Shown here: in pieces, positions 13,124 to 25,500 of the stretch | Layout of the letters: every line of letters starts with the position of its first letter | Numbering within the stretch: position 1 is the first letter of the stretch | NCBI GenBank assembly: GCA_021904315.1 | Contig: CM038912.1 | Span: 7,899,061 to 7,963,060 of the forward strand | Direction of reading: 5' to 3' | Length of the DNA: 64,000 nt | Origin: Sphagnum magellanicum | Lineage: Eukaryota > Streptophyta > Sphagnopsida > Sphagnales > Sphagnaceae | Made by a program: the position numbers and the translations under genes | Notes under the pieces: generated by a model | The model's database searches: none | Seen by the model: the letters and a program-made list of their open reading frames with translations, nothing else | Told to the model about the DNA's origin: nothing

Positions 13124-13938
13124 TGTCGCAACCCCACTTTGAGGCTGTGTGAGAATGCAACTCACACTCCCAAAAGTGGGAAAATGGAGTCCTCCGGGAC
13201 TCCCGAAAATTCAGAAGACGATTTGAGGGGGAAAATCTCCTCGCCTTGGTGCGTTCTTTATATCAATGAAAAGGTCTTGAAGAGTAGATGCCCAAAATGG
13301 CCTCGCATGAGCCATTTGGACATCTGCAGCCCAAGTTATGGACAAAAGAAAGGTCGGGAGTCAAACTGCCAGTTTGACTCCCGACCATTAAAAGTCGGGA
13401 ATTGACCTCTTCCCGACGTTGCCTCAAGGAGTGCAACATGGCGTTGAAAAGCTCTTGACGAGAGCTACAACTTTGGTTTAGACCTCGTCTCGATCCAAGT
13501 TTGGGGCGAGGAGCTACGAGCGTCCAAAGTCCCAGGATTCTAACTCGGGACAGTTTCGAGACTCCAATTTGGGAGTCCCGGGAAAAAGAGCCATTTGGAT
13601 GTAGCCTCGGTGGAGAGCTCTGCACTATATGGGGGAAGGTGGTGGTTTCCCCTGAGTCCGGGCCGTGGTGAATCAAGTAGTCTAAGTTGCCCATGGCTTG
13701 TCCCAACACCCAAGGGTGTTCCCGAATGCAAACTAACCCTCTTGTGGTTGGTTGTGGATGCAGATTCAAGCTTGATAATCTAGTCCCTCTTCCTAGTCTA
13801 ATCCCGAGACTTCTAGCACGCCCCTCTACCCCATTTTAGTGTTGGAAGTTGAGAGCGCCCCTCAAGTCCCAACTTTTCACAACTCTACATAGTTGGACCC
13901 TCAAGTGGGTTTAACAAGGGACTTGGGAATGCATCATA
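13124..13938 (-). mobile_element. Solo-LTR-like element, copy 1, nested in the Copia element
   Basis: About 815 bp that matches 46853-47769 in inverted orientation. Both carry the same order of landmarks: TAGAAGGGCGTGCTGGAG-like, CATCCAAATGGCT, GTCTAAAACAAAGTTGTAGC-like, GGGAGTCAAACTGCCAG-like and GGTTACGACA-like. It is much richer in GC than its surroundings. The Copia gag-like leader lies on both sides of it (12970-13120 and 13940-14080), so it inserted into that element. The ends are TA/TGATGC and GCGACA on the minus strand. No clear target duplication remains. The 168-codon open frame inside it (13263-13769, minus) is not supported as a gene. Confidence 0.75.
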
Positions 13939-14270
13939 GTTGGTCTAGTTGTTGTAATAACAATTGTAGTTGTTCCACTTGCAATAATCACATCCCAAAA
14001 AAAATTTCTTCTAAAAATCATCTTCAACTTAACCTTTTAAACAACATAGATTCTTGAGGCTTTTAGGCTATTAGAGTGAGCCATGGAAAAAGAATTTTCT
14101 CCTACCATCTTGTTGGAATAGTGTCAATTCTCTAACATTAATGTGCGTTAGAAGCTTATAGACTTTAATAAAATAAAATGAAAAATCAAACACACTATAT
14201 ATTAACATAATATGTAGTTAGATAATATATATATTTTTTATAACACCCAACACATTGTTCAAAAACCCAA

Positions 14271-14282
14271 GCTTTGATATCA
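14271..14282 (-). other. Primer-binding site of the Copia element
   Basis: The minus strand reads TGATATCAAAGC directly after the CA end of the 5' LTR. This is two substitutions from TGGTATCAGAGC, the initiator-Met tRNA site usual for plant Copia elements. Confidence 0.8.
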
Positions 14283-14624
14283 TGAAAGTAATATTATTAT
14301 TCTAAAATAGTTGCACATAATTGTTATAAAAGATTATATGAATTGAGGTCAAGGAATAATTTGAATATTAATTCATAAACCCATGATCAACTAAACATGA
14401 CGGTCATTAGAAATCTTAAATGGTTATAATCCCATAAAAGTTTTACTATAGATGATGTTTACTAGAGTTCTAATCGATGTGACTTCAATTGTGTATCTTG
14501 ATGATGCTTATTCAAGAATCATTAAACATGATTTCAGCCATGAAAAAATGTAATTAAAAAAACTACTAAATAAAGCTAAAGTCTAAAAAATTAAATCAAG
14601 AAGGTAGGAATATTTTTTTTTAGA
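14283..14624 (-). repeat. 5' LTR of the Copia element
   Basis: About 342 bp, similar throughout to the 3' LTR at 7054-7401. The inner end is TTTCA next to the primer-binding site. The outer end has decayed into a T-run, so position 14624 is approximate. The visible divergence between the two LTRs indicates an old insertion. Confidence 0.8.
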
Positions 14625-17600
14625 TATATACATATATGTTAAAACCAAGTTTCTTGCACAAGCTTGCTGCAAATGGGAAATTTCCTTGGCTACACATGAT
14701 TTCAAAACCATGATTCTTACTTTAATAACATCATGATTAAGTTGACTATAGAGTCCAAGCTACTAACTTGAAATAATGAACATTGTCCATTTTGACTAAC
14801 ATGAAACCAAGTGTATGCATAATGACTAAAAAATTAGCAATCTAATCAAATTGAATACAAGATGATTTGTGTGAATTTCACCAAGGCAAAATTGAACCAA
14901 CACAATGCACATGATGTGCTAAATCATTAAAACATGTTTTTTTTTTTCAATCTATCAAATAATGTTGCAATATTGCATGAACAAAACACATGTATTAACC
15001 TCATAAGTACAATGTATGCATTTTGTATTCTTGTTGCACTATTTGATTATGATTGGGAAAACAAAATGACTAGATCTATTAGATGACATTTGGAACTCAT
15101 GTTAAAATTCATGGTTTTTATGTGTTGGTTGGTTGTAAACATGTGTTGGAGCATTGGGACCACAAATGAAAAAAATCATTACAAAGTTGGATGGGCAAGT
15201 TCTACAAACAAATCAACATAAATTTACAAGTTTAATATGGTGGAAAAATACTTAGAACTAGGGGGCCCATATGAATGCCCAATATTTGATCAATGAAATG
15301 TTTGATCACATTGATGATAATGAGTATTTATAGGTTGGATATACACTAATTTTATGAATTATACACACATGTTATAAGAACATGGCAAAGACATTATGCT
15401 ACTTGTGGAAAGTTTATTGCAACCTAATGTAAATTGTGCATGAGGTTTGCACAATGATTTCTAATGTCCTTTTTGGATTTTAAAAATCAAAATTCCATAC
15501 TAAATCTATGAGGGATTGGATCGGGAGTTAGATGAGTCCTTATAAGGGCTTGGGGGATGCCTAAGTGCAAGAGAAATATATACATTATAGTATTAACTTG
15601 CATAAACATCCTACTATCCTCAAGCCTCTTTTGCCAAACCTTTTCAAGTATGGCTCCTCTTTATAAGCAAGTTTTTTTTTGTATGGCTTCTCCTTATAGG
15701 TGAGAATTGGATTTTGGTTGCTTGTTTGGTTGTATGTTTTCTATCAACACATTAAAAAAATACATTATGCAATTCACCATGACTATACAAACAAAAATAA
15801 ACAAATAATTATCTTAAACTTGAGTTAAATCCAAATACAATTCCAAATTAGAGGTTGGAAATGATAAATCTCCATTCATATATAAAATTGGAGATTATGT
15901 TAAGGATTGGGTAGAAGGTATGGCCTTTGCATTTGGCAAGTTTGTGTAAATGATGTTGGGCTTTGTTTTAAGGACATTGGAAAGGTTCATCTTCAAAACC
16001 TTGGCTATTTTCTTTACATGGATGAGTACGAAATAAGGATTATAAAAAATTAGTGAATGTCGATCCAAAGGAATGGTTGACTATGATCAAGTGTAACTTT
16101 CCATGCTTTCAATGTTTTCATTTGTTGTCATCTCAAAGTTATCAATAAGCAAATGGGTTCAATGGAATTGTGTTCTATGTTATTAAAGAAATGGATAAAA
16201 ACTCAAAGATAGTGAACATTATGAAAATTTGATGTCATTTAACTAAACTTGGGCTAAATTTTCCATGTTTTGAAAATGTTTAGTCTCCAAGTGTCATCCA
16301 AAGGTTGTTTTTACATCACATTAAAACTTTCATCACCACCATTCATGCTACACAAAATTGGGTTCAATATGTTCTAAAACCCAACTAGGGCAATTATTAA
16401 GGCATTTCATATTTTGTTTTCAAAGTGGGTTTAGAGTAGTTTTATGACAATCATCTTTTACTTCAAATTTAAATTAACATAATCATTAATGTGTGCAAGT
16501 TAATATATAGAATTTTGTAGTTTATGCCATACCTAAAACTTATTTTCAACAAAAAAAATTCATGAAAGGTTTAATCAAGAAAATGAAACGAATAGTAACA
16601 TTTGTCAAATTTGTTGAAAATTAAACTGCCAACTTGTGAAAAGTTATTTATTGTCACAACCATTGGGATACTATTACAAATATAAAATAAAAGGTGTATT
16701 TTGCATAGTTATTCTTCAACTATTGAAATTCTGGAAAATTTAAATTATTGAACCTTGTTTTCTAAAATAAATAAACATTTACCAAAAAGTGCCAATTATT
16801 GATTGTAAGTATATGGTACAAGATGTTAAAAATGTGTGTTTAAACAAATATTATTGTGTGAAAGTTAATTTTAAGAACATTTAGCATATGTTTCAAATAT
16901 ATGTTCATGCATTATTAAGATTGCAATTAGTGGCTTGTGATGGATATGACTTATAATGTGATTTATTACATTGGAAAACAATGATAATGCACATTTGATG
17001 ATTCCCATGATAACAACTTTTGGATTTTTATCGCACACCAAAAAATGTAAATAAAACACAATTTCAGTATTTGTTTATCTCGAACCTTAATGCAATTGAC
17101 ATATTCTTCCATAATGGACTCCTTAATGCCCTTGTATCATTACTTTATATGCAATGAATTTGATGACCCACTACCTTATAGAACACTTTGGGAACATGTT
17201 CTCTAAACAACCATAATACAACCCTTCTTGATTTTACAATATTATACTTTAATAAGCCCTATGGGACACTAGATGCATCTTATAGGACCTTTTTTTCCAG
17301 GAGCTAGTCAATTTACATTTACATTTATCTTACCAAATTAAATCACATTAAACCTTGCAAGTGTCAATGAAAATATTTCTAAATATTTTATGTAATTGTA
17401 AAAGAAAACACTTACACGATGGGTACATTAATTGTAAATGCCAAAATTTAAAAGTAAATCATTTACACTTGCATAGGTTTACACAATCACTGTATGTGCA
17501 TTTACACTTATTTGCTCAACATTGGTACTAACCATCCACATGCATCTACCTACCTATTATTCTTCAAAAGTAATTCCTCAAGTATTTTCACTTGTTTTTT

Positions 17601-19330
17601 TTTTTTTGTTTTTAATGTGTGTCAACTTCTATTGATAATGTTTTGTTGTGTAGGTATAAGCAAGGGATGAGTACGAATTTGAAATCTTTAATTGATCACT
17701 GTGTTACTGATGATTATTGACCAATTGTGAATTGTTACATTCAAAATGTTGTCGACATTTTTAAAACATTGATGATGCATCAACCACATTGGGGTGAACC
17801 AAATCTTCATCCTTAATTCTTGATTCTAAAATTGAAAGTCTTTTCAAAGAAAGACCAAGTTTGGTTTATGAAGATTCTTGTTGGTATGAATATGTTATGC
17901 CTTCTAAGCAAGCGGTTAACTAAAGATTGAAAGAACTATTGCAATCACATAGAGGGTAGATGCTTTCGTTCCAATTGAATATGGGATGAAATTATCTTTG
18001 GCCATTGAGACACAAAAAACTATTTGAAATATGTGTATGTGTTTTTATACTAATTTTGTTTTTATTTTTTAGTTTTTATTGTTTGATGTTGTTTGATATA
18101 CTCTACTTATAGGTATGATTAGACAAACACCGAGGTTCAAAGTCGTGTTATGCAATGTGTTAATGGTGAAATATGTGATGATTATTTTTTATCCTTTGAT
18201 GAGGCCTTCTTCGAGGAACGTGAACTTTCAAAGAAATTAAAGGTAGGATTTCTCCTCTAACCTTTGTTTCAATTTGATTTTTTGTTTTGCAACTTGATTG
18301 TTGCATTGTTTATGATTCATTCATTTCATTGTCTTTTCACAAGGCGAATGTGAGTTGTACACTTACAATTGGTTATGGACCATTTGTAATTGTGGACCAT
18401 TTAGAGAACAAGGAAAACATGAACATAACACCAATGGTTAAAGACAATCTAATAGTTGTTTGCACTCAAAATGAAAGAACTTCTAATGTATTTGTTCCAA
18501 ATTTTCAAGATGACCTTGCTATTTGAGAGTTTGCAAAGATGATTGAAATCATGTCTAGGTATGATAGAAGGTCTTCTATCATCACCAATATTGGTGGGTA
18601 CCAATTTCAAAACCTGACTAATTGTAGCATTACATTCTCAAATTTAGATGCTTCTATCGTAGTTAGCTTGTTATGTACCTTGTTACAATTCTTGATTTGG
18701 CAATGTTTGTTTTGGTTCACTTTTACATTAAAACAATTTAATAACAAAACTTCCAAGATTGTATCCAATTTCATTTCCAACATTGATGTTCATTGGCTAA
18801 ATGTCAATCAAAATTTTCATGATTTGCTCTCTAATCTTGTCATGATCAGATTTCAATTAATTAATTATTTTTTAAAAAATGTGTTTAGTTTAGTGTATGT
18901 ATGTTTGGTTTTTTTTTTTTTTTTTCTGATTTTATTGCTTTTAATTGCTATTTCGAATTTATGTTTATTTAGTTTCTTGTAAGTTAAAAAAATAAAATTA
19001 GTTAATTGTTTTTCATTAATCTGGAAACCTGTTTAATTTATATTTTTCTGAATTTTTGTGACATTTGAAAGGTGAAAAAAAAGTACAACTTTTTATTAAT
19101 AAAAATCTTTAAACTTCAAAAAAAATCCAAGTTCCCACCAATAGAGTGTGAGTGGAACCACCCAAAAAAAATGCCATTTTCAACGAATAGAATTGCGACA
19201 CGTCGATCATAACTGGCAGCTTAAAACTCGTTCTCCCCTCGTACGCAAAATCTAGACCGAAAAGATTAGGGACCAAGATCAGATCTGAGACGTTGAGAGG
19301 AAAAGACACAAGAGGTCGGTAAAAGAAATA
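14625..19330. other. AT-rich intergenic region without recognised genes
   Basis: Frequent stops, long A/T runs and no protein family I recognise. Short open frames at 18287-18526 and 18539-18982 (ending in a poly-Phe/Leu run) have no recognisable motifs. A gene-like fragment around 17640-18250 includes a GTAGG donor-like site but cannot be assigned. The last 200 bp rise in GC as the next gene's promoter is approached. Confidence 0.5.
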
Positions 19331-20116
19331 CGCGTGGTGTCCGCAGCGCGCGCGCGCGGGCGAGCGAGTGAGCGTCGAGGCCGGTGTTCAGCAGCAACAG
19401 CCGCAGCGGCGATTGCGATTTCGAGCGATTTCGAGAATCCAGTATGAGCCAGGGAGAAAGATTTTTAGCGCCAGTTTCTCGAGCATCTACGACCTTTGTA
19501 TTTGCGTCATCACGTGCTCCACGGGTGTAGCAACTTGCGGAAATTTTCTTCTTTATTTCTGGTTTTTTTTGGAGTGCAAACGAGGCTGTGGAGGAGGAGG
19601 AGGAGGCGGAACAGCAGCAGCAGCAGCAGCAGCTAGGTTTTTATTGTTGCGTGTTTTGTGAAGCAATCGGCTTCTGTCTGTGTACACAAGAACGGCTCAT
19701 GCGCGGGGATTTCTTCTCGCAGTCTCAGAATCCAAGAAGAAGCTCCGGATCAGGTTTGGCAAAGATTACCTTTCAGATAGCTATGGAGGAGGTGCACTGG
19801 TTTCCGAGTTTGTGCTTTTGACAGGATTTGGATATGGCGTTCTTGCAAAACTTAGCCTAGTATTGACCAGGCTGTGTTTTCTTGAAGCTGTTTAGAAGAG
19901 AATGCAGCAACAGCAGCAGGTGCTTGGTGGTAAAAGGGAACAAGAGGAAAACCTGATCCATTTCGTCTGTAGGTAGGTTTTTTCCGAGAATAAGACGGTT
20001 GGACGAAAAGCTCAAGCGCGGCAAACTTTGTTTGGGAAGAAGTTTAGTCTCTCAAGGGTACAACATATAGCGATTTGTTAGGAGCTAAAGGGGAGGTTTC
20101 GGACGATATAGCAGCC
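19331..20116 (+). promoter_or_regulatory. GC-rich promoter/5' leader of the TAF15-like gene, with a short uORF
   Basis: Composition changes abruptly from AT-rich to a CG-rich block (GCGCGCGCGCGCGGGCGAGCGAG, 19346-19368), followed by CAG-rich leader sequence. A 24-codon upstream frame (19902-19976, MQQQQQVLGGKR...) precedes the main ATG at 20117. Several earlier ATG-free open frames are shadows. The transcription start is not directly visible. Confidence 0.5.
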
Positions 20117-23100
20117 ATGGCAGAACGAGAGCCGCACTTTGCTGTGCAGCCACACCACAGTAGAGACTTTCACCCGTCGCACCACAGCCGTAGCCGGGGG
20201 GACGGTTTCGAGAGAGGAAGCCGCGACAGGGAGGCATACAACGAGCGAGACAGAGAGAAAGAAAGAGACAATAATAGGGACAGAGAGAGACTAGATCGCG
20301 AGAAAGAGCGAGACAGGGAGAAGGAGAAAGATCGGTCTCGGGATCGGGACAAGGAAAGAGAAAGGGAAAGAGAGCGAGAAAGAGAGCTATCTTATGGTGA
20401 TCGCAACGGCCACGGACATGTAGGGCCTGGCCGTGAGACCGGGCCTCCTCCTCCTCCTCCTCCTCCTCCCCCTTTCCGCAGAGAGGGAGGTTTTGATCAG
20501 TTGGAAGGGGGTCGTGATGGTGGCAACTCTCGCTATGATCGTGAGGACAGATACGTCTCTGCAGGTTGGCCCTTTCCTACTACTCCAGAAGAATTGGAAA
20601 CCCCGTCCATCACAAGTGTGGTCAAACCCTTACTCGTCTGTCTATCCTTTGGTTGGTTCTTTCATCGCTTTGTGCGGGGGGGGGGGAGGGATCTTGTCAT
20701 GGGACGGAATACTCTTCATGGCAAGAAAATCATCTTCTGTGAAGCTTCTCTGCCAGAGAAAGAAAGAATCAGGGAGCATGCATGTTGCTCAGAGTTCTGT
20801 CTTCAGCATTTGCAGGGTTTCATCTCTCTCAGATTTAGGCCTACCTTCACCATCCTTCTGTTTCCTCACATTTACCCACCCTTGATGTGCTGGGGATGGA
20901 CTGGTACCTGATTGTGGTCTACCTTGTCCCTTAAACCCTTTTACTTGTAGAGATGGTAAGGATTTTGAGAGGCTTTTGTGACCCTTAAAATTGTAGTTTG
21001 TCATCCATTCACTCCTCTGGGGATCTAGTGTGGGTATGAGTGGCAGTGGACCAAAGCAGGCTATGAAATTCAGCATGTAAATTAAATCTGGGGATTTGAT
21101 CTTTGGAGGAAACTCTTGGTGTGTGGCTGGCTGTTTGCTGTTTATGCTTGGGAAGGCAATACAGCAAACTGCCTCAAGATTTGGGAAGTGCAGGATGGAT
21201 ACTTTACCTGTGTTACTGACCATGTTCTTTTCACTTATAGAACATTCCAAATGTTTTGGTTATGTAGTTCATTCTTGTGCCTTGAGAAGCAAGCTTTACA
21301 ACTGGATTGCCATCAATGGGCCTGGGTGGCCATGGAAAGGGACAATGTAAGGGAAAGAGATTCAACTTATCAGCAATGTCCACTTACTCATCTGGTATTT
21401 AGCAGCTCCTCTGGGGGCCCTAGTCTTGAACATTTTATGTCACTGGACAGGTTCACCATTTCTCACAGGTGAAAAGGTTGGTGTGAGTTCTCTCTGTAAG
21501 GATGGGAAAGGGGCTTTGTCACTGGATGACTGGGTCAACTGCCCTGGGGGGTTGGCTGCTTTAATGTGAGCCTCACAATGTGCTCATGTTTAATATCTTG
21601 TGGCTTGCTGGTAAGAAGAAGGGGGTTTAATTGCGCTTGGTAGATATGGCTCAACAGCCCTCGGAACGGCCAAGCTGATAAACAGATGACATGGCTAGAA
21701 TCTTTTTTCTTAATGGACATGGTTTTTTGGTCAATTCTAGGGGGGTTCGTTTTTCCAAGGGATTTATGTGGACAACCCTTTAAGAACTGGTGTCTTGAGG
21801 TTCCAAGGATCAGAAGGGGTGGGACATTGAGAGATTTTATAGCTTCTGACATGAAGTTACTGGCAATCACGCTCAACATTTGACCCTGATTTTAGCATAA
21901 ACTCATCTGGTTCAACTTCTTGTATAGATAGTGCCTTCTCTGCAGAAGCTGAGGATATTTTTACTTAAGGGTATGGCTAAAACCATGATCTACGGAGAAT
22001 AGCATCAATATTTTCAGTTTGGATTAGCTTCTCATGAACAATTCCAAGACACATCATCCTTTCGCCTGTCTTGGAGCTTTGGGATATCTCAAGACCTTAG
22101 TGTACTTTTACTTAACCTTTTTCTTGATGGCATGGAATTGTAGTTCAAAATTTCAAATAGTATCACACAGGGCTTTTGAATGTTGATTGGTATGTCACCT
22201 AGTCATATATACTGTGGCTAGACAGTGAATGTTATCAGCTGAGGGAGGTTGACACATTGCAATATGATGTGCAGGTGCAAATGGGGGTCTTGTAGCGGAT
22301 ACCATATTCATATCAAACCTTCCAGAGAATGTTACAGAAGAAAGCCTTGCTGGCCTCCTCAGTGACACTGGTGCCATTAAGGTTAGTTCATGTATTTGAT
22401 GTCAGCAACGAAAAGGTGGATATTTGAGTTGCTATGAGGTTTCAAACATGGATGCTGTTGCTGCAGTTGGGTGTACAACCATGTACCTCTTTTTTTATGT
22501 TGTATGTTGTGTTGTTGGAAAGTACCTGGAATCGTTTTAAAGGACTGATAGTCTTATGTTCAAAATATATGCAGGTGGACAGAAAATCAGGTGCACCCAT
22601 GGTGAAACTGTTTAGAGACAAAGAGACAGGAATACGAGAGGCAGAGGTGGTTCTGGATGATCCTCGATCTGCACCAGGCATTGTCAACTGGTTTAATGGT
22701 AGGTTCTGTGGCTTAATGAAGAAGTGTTAACCTTGCTTTGCTTTTTCTTAATTGTGAGAATGGAGATTTCTCAGTTCTTATTAGAGATATAGTTTTCTGC
22801 TATGGGCAAACTCATGTCTCACAGGTTCTGGAGAAATCAATTTGAATTGTTCTGCATGACAGGTTATGATTTCAAAGGAAGTAAGATCCAGGTCTCACTT
22901 GGCCATGTTCCTCGAGGTCCCAGCCCTAATCTTCGTGAAAGAAGGGGGGATCCATACACATCTGATTATGATAGGGATGCTTCTCCTTTTGGGGGCTATA
23001 GGGGGGGAAGAGGACGGGGACGGTATCCAGACCGTCTTCCTCCTATTCCAGTGTCAGGGCCTCCAGGAATGGGTCGTGGATTGCCTCCATTTGGAAGAGG

Positions 23101-24116
23101 TTTTAGTCCAAGTTTTGGAGGACCTGAAGAATTCCCACCAGGTGGAGAAAGCTTTGGGCGCAACAATCCGAATGTTACACCAAGGGAAGGGGACTGGATA
23201 TGCCCAGAGCCAACGTAAGTCAGTTCAGACACCTTAGTATGAGATAAAATTATCACGACCAGAATTGCAGGTCTCTTTGTGTTCTTCAGTACATGGTTTT
23301 CAGCAGGATTTTACTATCATGGAATTAATGGTTTTTCAAGCCTTCAGCGATAATTTGTCTGGCATGTTCACCAAGACATGGGGTTTGCTCTATACAGATG
23401 ATGTATCCACACAGCATGTCAAGTTTTCCAGGTGGTCTAACAGCTCTGTCGTATGTAGGTGTGGCAACCTCAATTTTGCAAGGCGAACTCATTGCAACAA
23501 CTGCAATAAGCCACGGAGTGGCATGGGTGGAATGGGCATTGGAGTTGGAAGTGGGCCTGAAGGTGGCTTTCGTGGGGCACCACCCCATGGCCCCTTTATG
23601 GGGGCAGGTCCCCCAATGGGTGGGCGTGGGCTAGGCAGAGGGTTAAGTGGATTTGGTGGACCACCAGGGGTTTGGGGCAGGGGAGGCCCTCATGAATTTG
23701 ACCATGGGCCACCACCTCGGATGGCAGATCGGCTGTCAGAATTCCGTCCAGGAAGGGACATGAGGGATCGTGATGATTATCATGAACGGGAGGGTTTCCG
23801 AGACAGAGATCGGTTTGAAGGCAGGACTCCATTGGATAGGGGGGGCATGTTAGATAGAGGGCCAATGGATCGTGGCTTCTTTGCACATAGAGAGAGAGAG
23901 AGAGAGGATCGATATCGGGACAGGAGAGGTTTGGATCATGGTGACCCGAGGGGTGGTGATCGGCGGCCACTCACTCCTCCTTTGCGATCACGGTGGGCAA
24001 GAGATGGGAGAGAGCGAAGTCGATCACCCATACGCAGTTCATCGAGAGAGTATTTGGATCGGAGAAGGGATGATATGCGGGATGGCAGAAGAGGTCAGAG
24101 GGAGGATCTTTATTAG
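20117..24116 (+). CDS. TAF15: TAF15/FET-like RNA-binding protein, 562 aa, five exons
   Basis: Exons: 20117-20564, 22275-22381, 22575-22698, 22863-23214, 23459-24116. They join in frame to 1689 nt. The N terminus (1-105) is charged with Arg/Asp/Glu/Lys dipeptides, followed by a run of prolines (about 112-122). The RRM (about 158-243) has RNP2-like IFISNL and an acidic EAEVVLDDP in place of the aromatic RNP1, as in FUS/EWS/TAF15 RRMs. An RGG/GP-rich linker leads to a RanBP2-type zinc finger, GDWICPEPTCGNLNF, with Cys 340, 345, 356 and 359 split by intron 4. The C terminus is Gly/Pro-rich, then RD/RE/RS-rich. Family members bind RNA, associate with TFIID and act in transcription and splicing in the nucleus. 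The ATG at 20117 sits in an AGCCATGG context and begins MAEREP; the upstream in-frame stretch has no ATG. Confidence 0.9.
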
Positions 24117-25500
24117 GTTTGGGCTCCCTCCAATTTGTATGATTTAAATTCCTGGTCATGGTGTTAAGAGGCTTGTTTCCTTCCTCATCCCCCTTATAGA
24201 ACATTTTGTAATCAATATCAGATCTTGACCTGCAACAAAGATGTCAAGGATAGAACTTGGATTCAGCAACGTGATTGAAGGGTGAGGAAGGTTCTGGGAG
24301 AGTGCGGTTGGGTACAAGGGAGAGCATAGATAGTGACCTCTACTGTTGATGTGCGAGGACATGCATCTAGTTGGTGTAGGAGGTGGGAATTACATGTGGT
24401 GATTTGCAAATCTGGGTAGTAGAAAAAAAGAAGTTTACAGGCATTATTCAATACTTTGTGTTGGGCAGAAACATTAGGCAGTTAAATTCAATAGTCATTT
24501 CCCTAGTTGTTTGCAAGTAGTTTGCAATTTAGTCTTGCACTTTGGTTGATGTCAGGTTTCCCGTCAGTTGTTGGGCCCTTGTAAAGCACTCAGAGAAATT
24601 TCCTAGTGTATTTGGAGGGTACCTTATTTACACGAATATTCCCCTCCTAGAAAAGAGGAAGGATCTTACACTGACTCCTTAAAGAGTGGGAGGGATTTCA
24701 TGCCTACTTACAGACTTCTTATCCCTCCCACTCTCAAGGAGCAGGTGGAAAAACTAAGAACCCTACCCCTCCTCTGCTATCATGCTAATGGTTGCCTCAT
24801 GCTTTACCATGGGTAAAGCTCACATATGACTTGGTTCTGGTTTTTAAAAACTTTTTGAAAATGGAACAAGCTCTTGTGGTTCCAGTTTTTTCAAAAGCCT
24901 CTAGAGAACTGGTGGTTTTCACAAAACAACTAACTGGCCCACAAAAGATGATTCATATAAGTTCACATAAGTTAACCTTTGCTATTCGCCTCTCCTATTA
25001 ATTAGATGAGGTGCCTACGAAGTTCTTTTTTTCCCCTTTTTTTTTTTTCTTTTGCAATGACCCAATTTGAATGGCCCATCACTCCAAAAAAAAAGGAAAT
25101 ATGGAAGCTCCCCAAAATAGAAGGTTCTAATTTGTAGTACAAGGTTTCTTCCCTTTGGACCACCTATAGGTGAAAGGAGGACAACCCTTGCCAAAGCATA
25201 TGGGATAAAAGTGAGGTGCTATTGGGGACTATTTGTTTGCCAAAGCATATGGGATTAAAGTGAGGTGCTATTGGGAAACTCTTTGGGGAAGATGCCAGGA
25301 ACTCGAAAACCCTGCCTCAACAATTGGTTGGTTCTGGTTCTGGTTCTTTACAAATTCCAGACTCAGAGACCTTATCCCCCTAAAGCCCGCCAAGTTACAC
25401 TACACGAACAATCTAGACATATTACCAGAATCCTGTGGCTGGGGGGAAAAACACTTTGGATTTATGAAATGTATTTTTAATAGCTAAATAAATCTTTAAA
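24117..25500. repeat. 3' flank of the TAF15-like gene and dispersed/tandem repeat fragments
   Basis: 24117 to about 24560 is probably 3' UTR. 24592-24830 shares blocks with intron 1 of the PHO1 gene (53397-53580): GAGAAATTT(T)CCTAGTGTATT and CTTTACCATGGG(C)TAA. 25190-25286 is a 49-bp direct duplication starting GCCAAAGCATATGGGAT. No gene is seen. Confidence 0.55.

Larger units (their letters stand above)
7054..14624 (-). mobile_element. Ty1/Copia LTR retrotransposon, degenerate, minus strand
   Basis: Two diverged copies of a roughly 345-bp sequence flank the region in direct orientation. A tRNA-iMet-type primer-binding site lies next to the 5' LTR, and a purine tract lies next to the 3' LTR. 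Coding traces run from high to low coordinates. A gag-like start lies near 14060. Next come protease/GAG-pre-integrase sequence (12180-12520), a linker between integrase and reverse transcriptase (10211-10447), reverse transcriptase (about 9560-9780) and the C-terminal KHIKIQHHYIKENVQ motif (7618-7662). The reverse-transcriptase signature reads YVHD instead of YVDD. Stops and frameshifts are frequent. The flanks show TATAT on both sides, a possible 5-bp target duplication, although low complexity weakens that. A different LTR (13124-13938) is inserted in the gag end. Confidence 0.85.

Noticed and set aside
13263..13769. 168-codon open frame on the minus strand
   Set aside because: It lies wholly inside the solo-LTR repeat, the second copy does not preserve the frame, and no protein family is recognisable.
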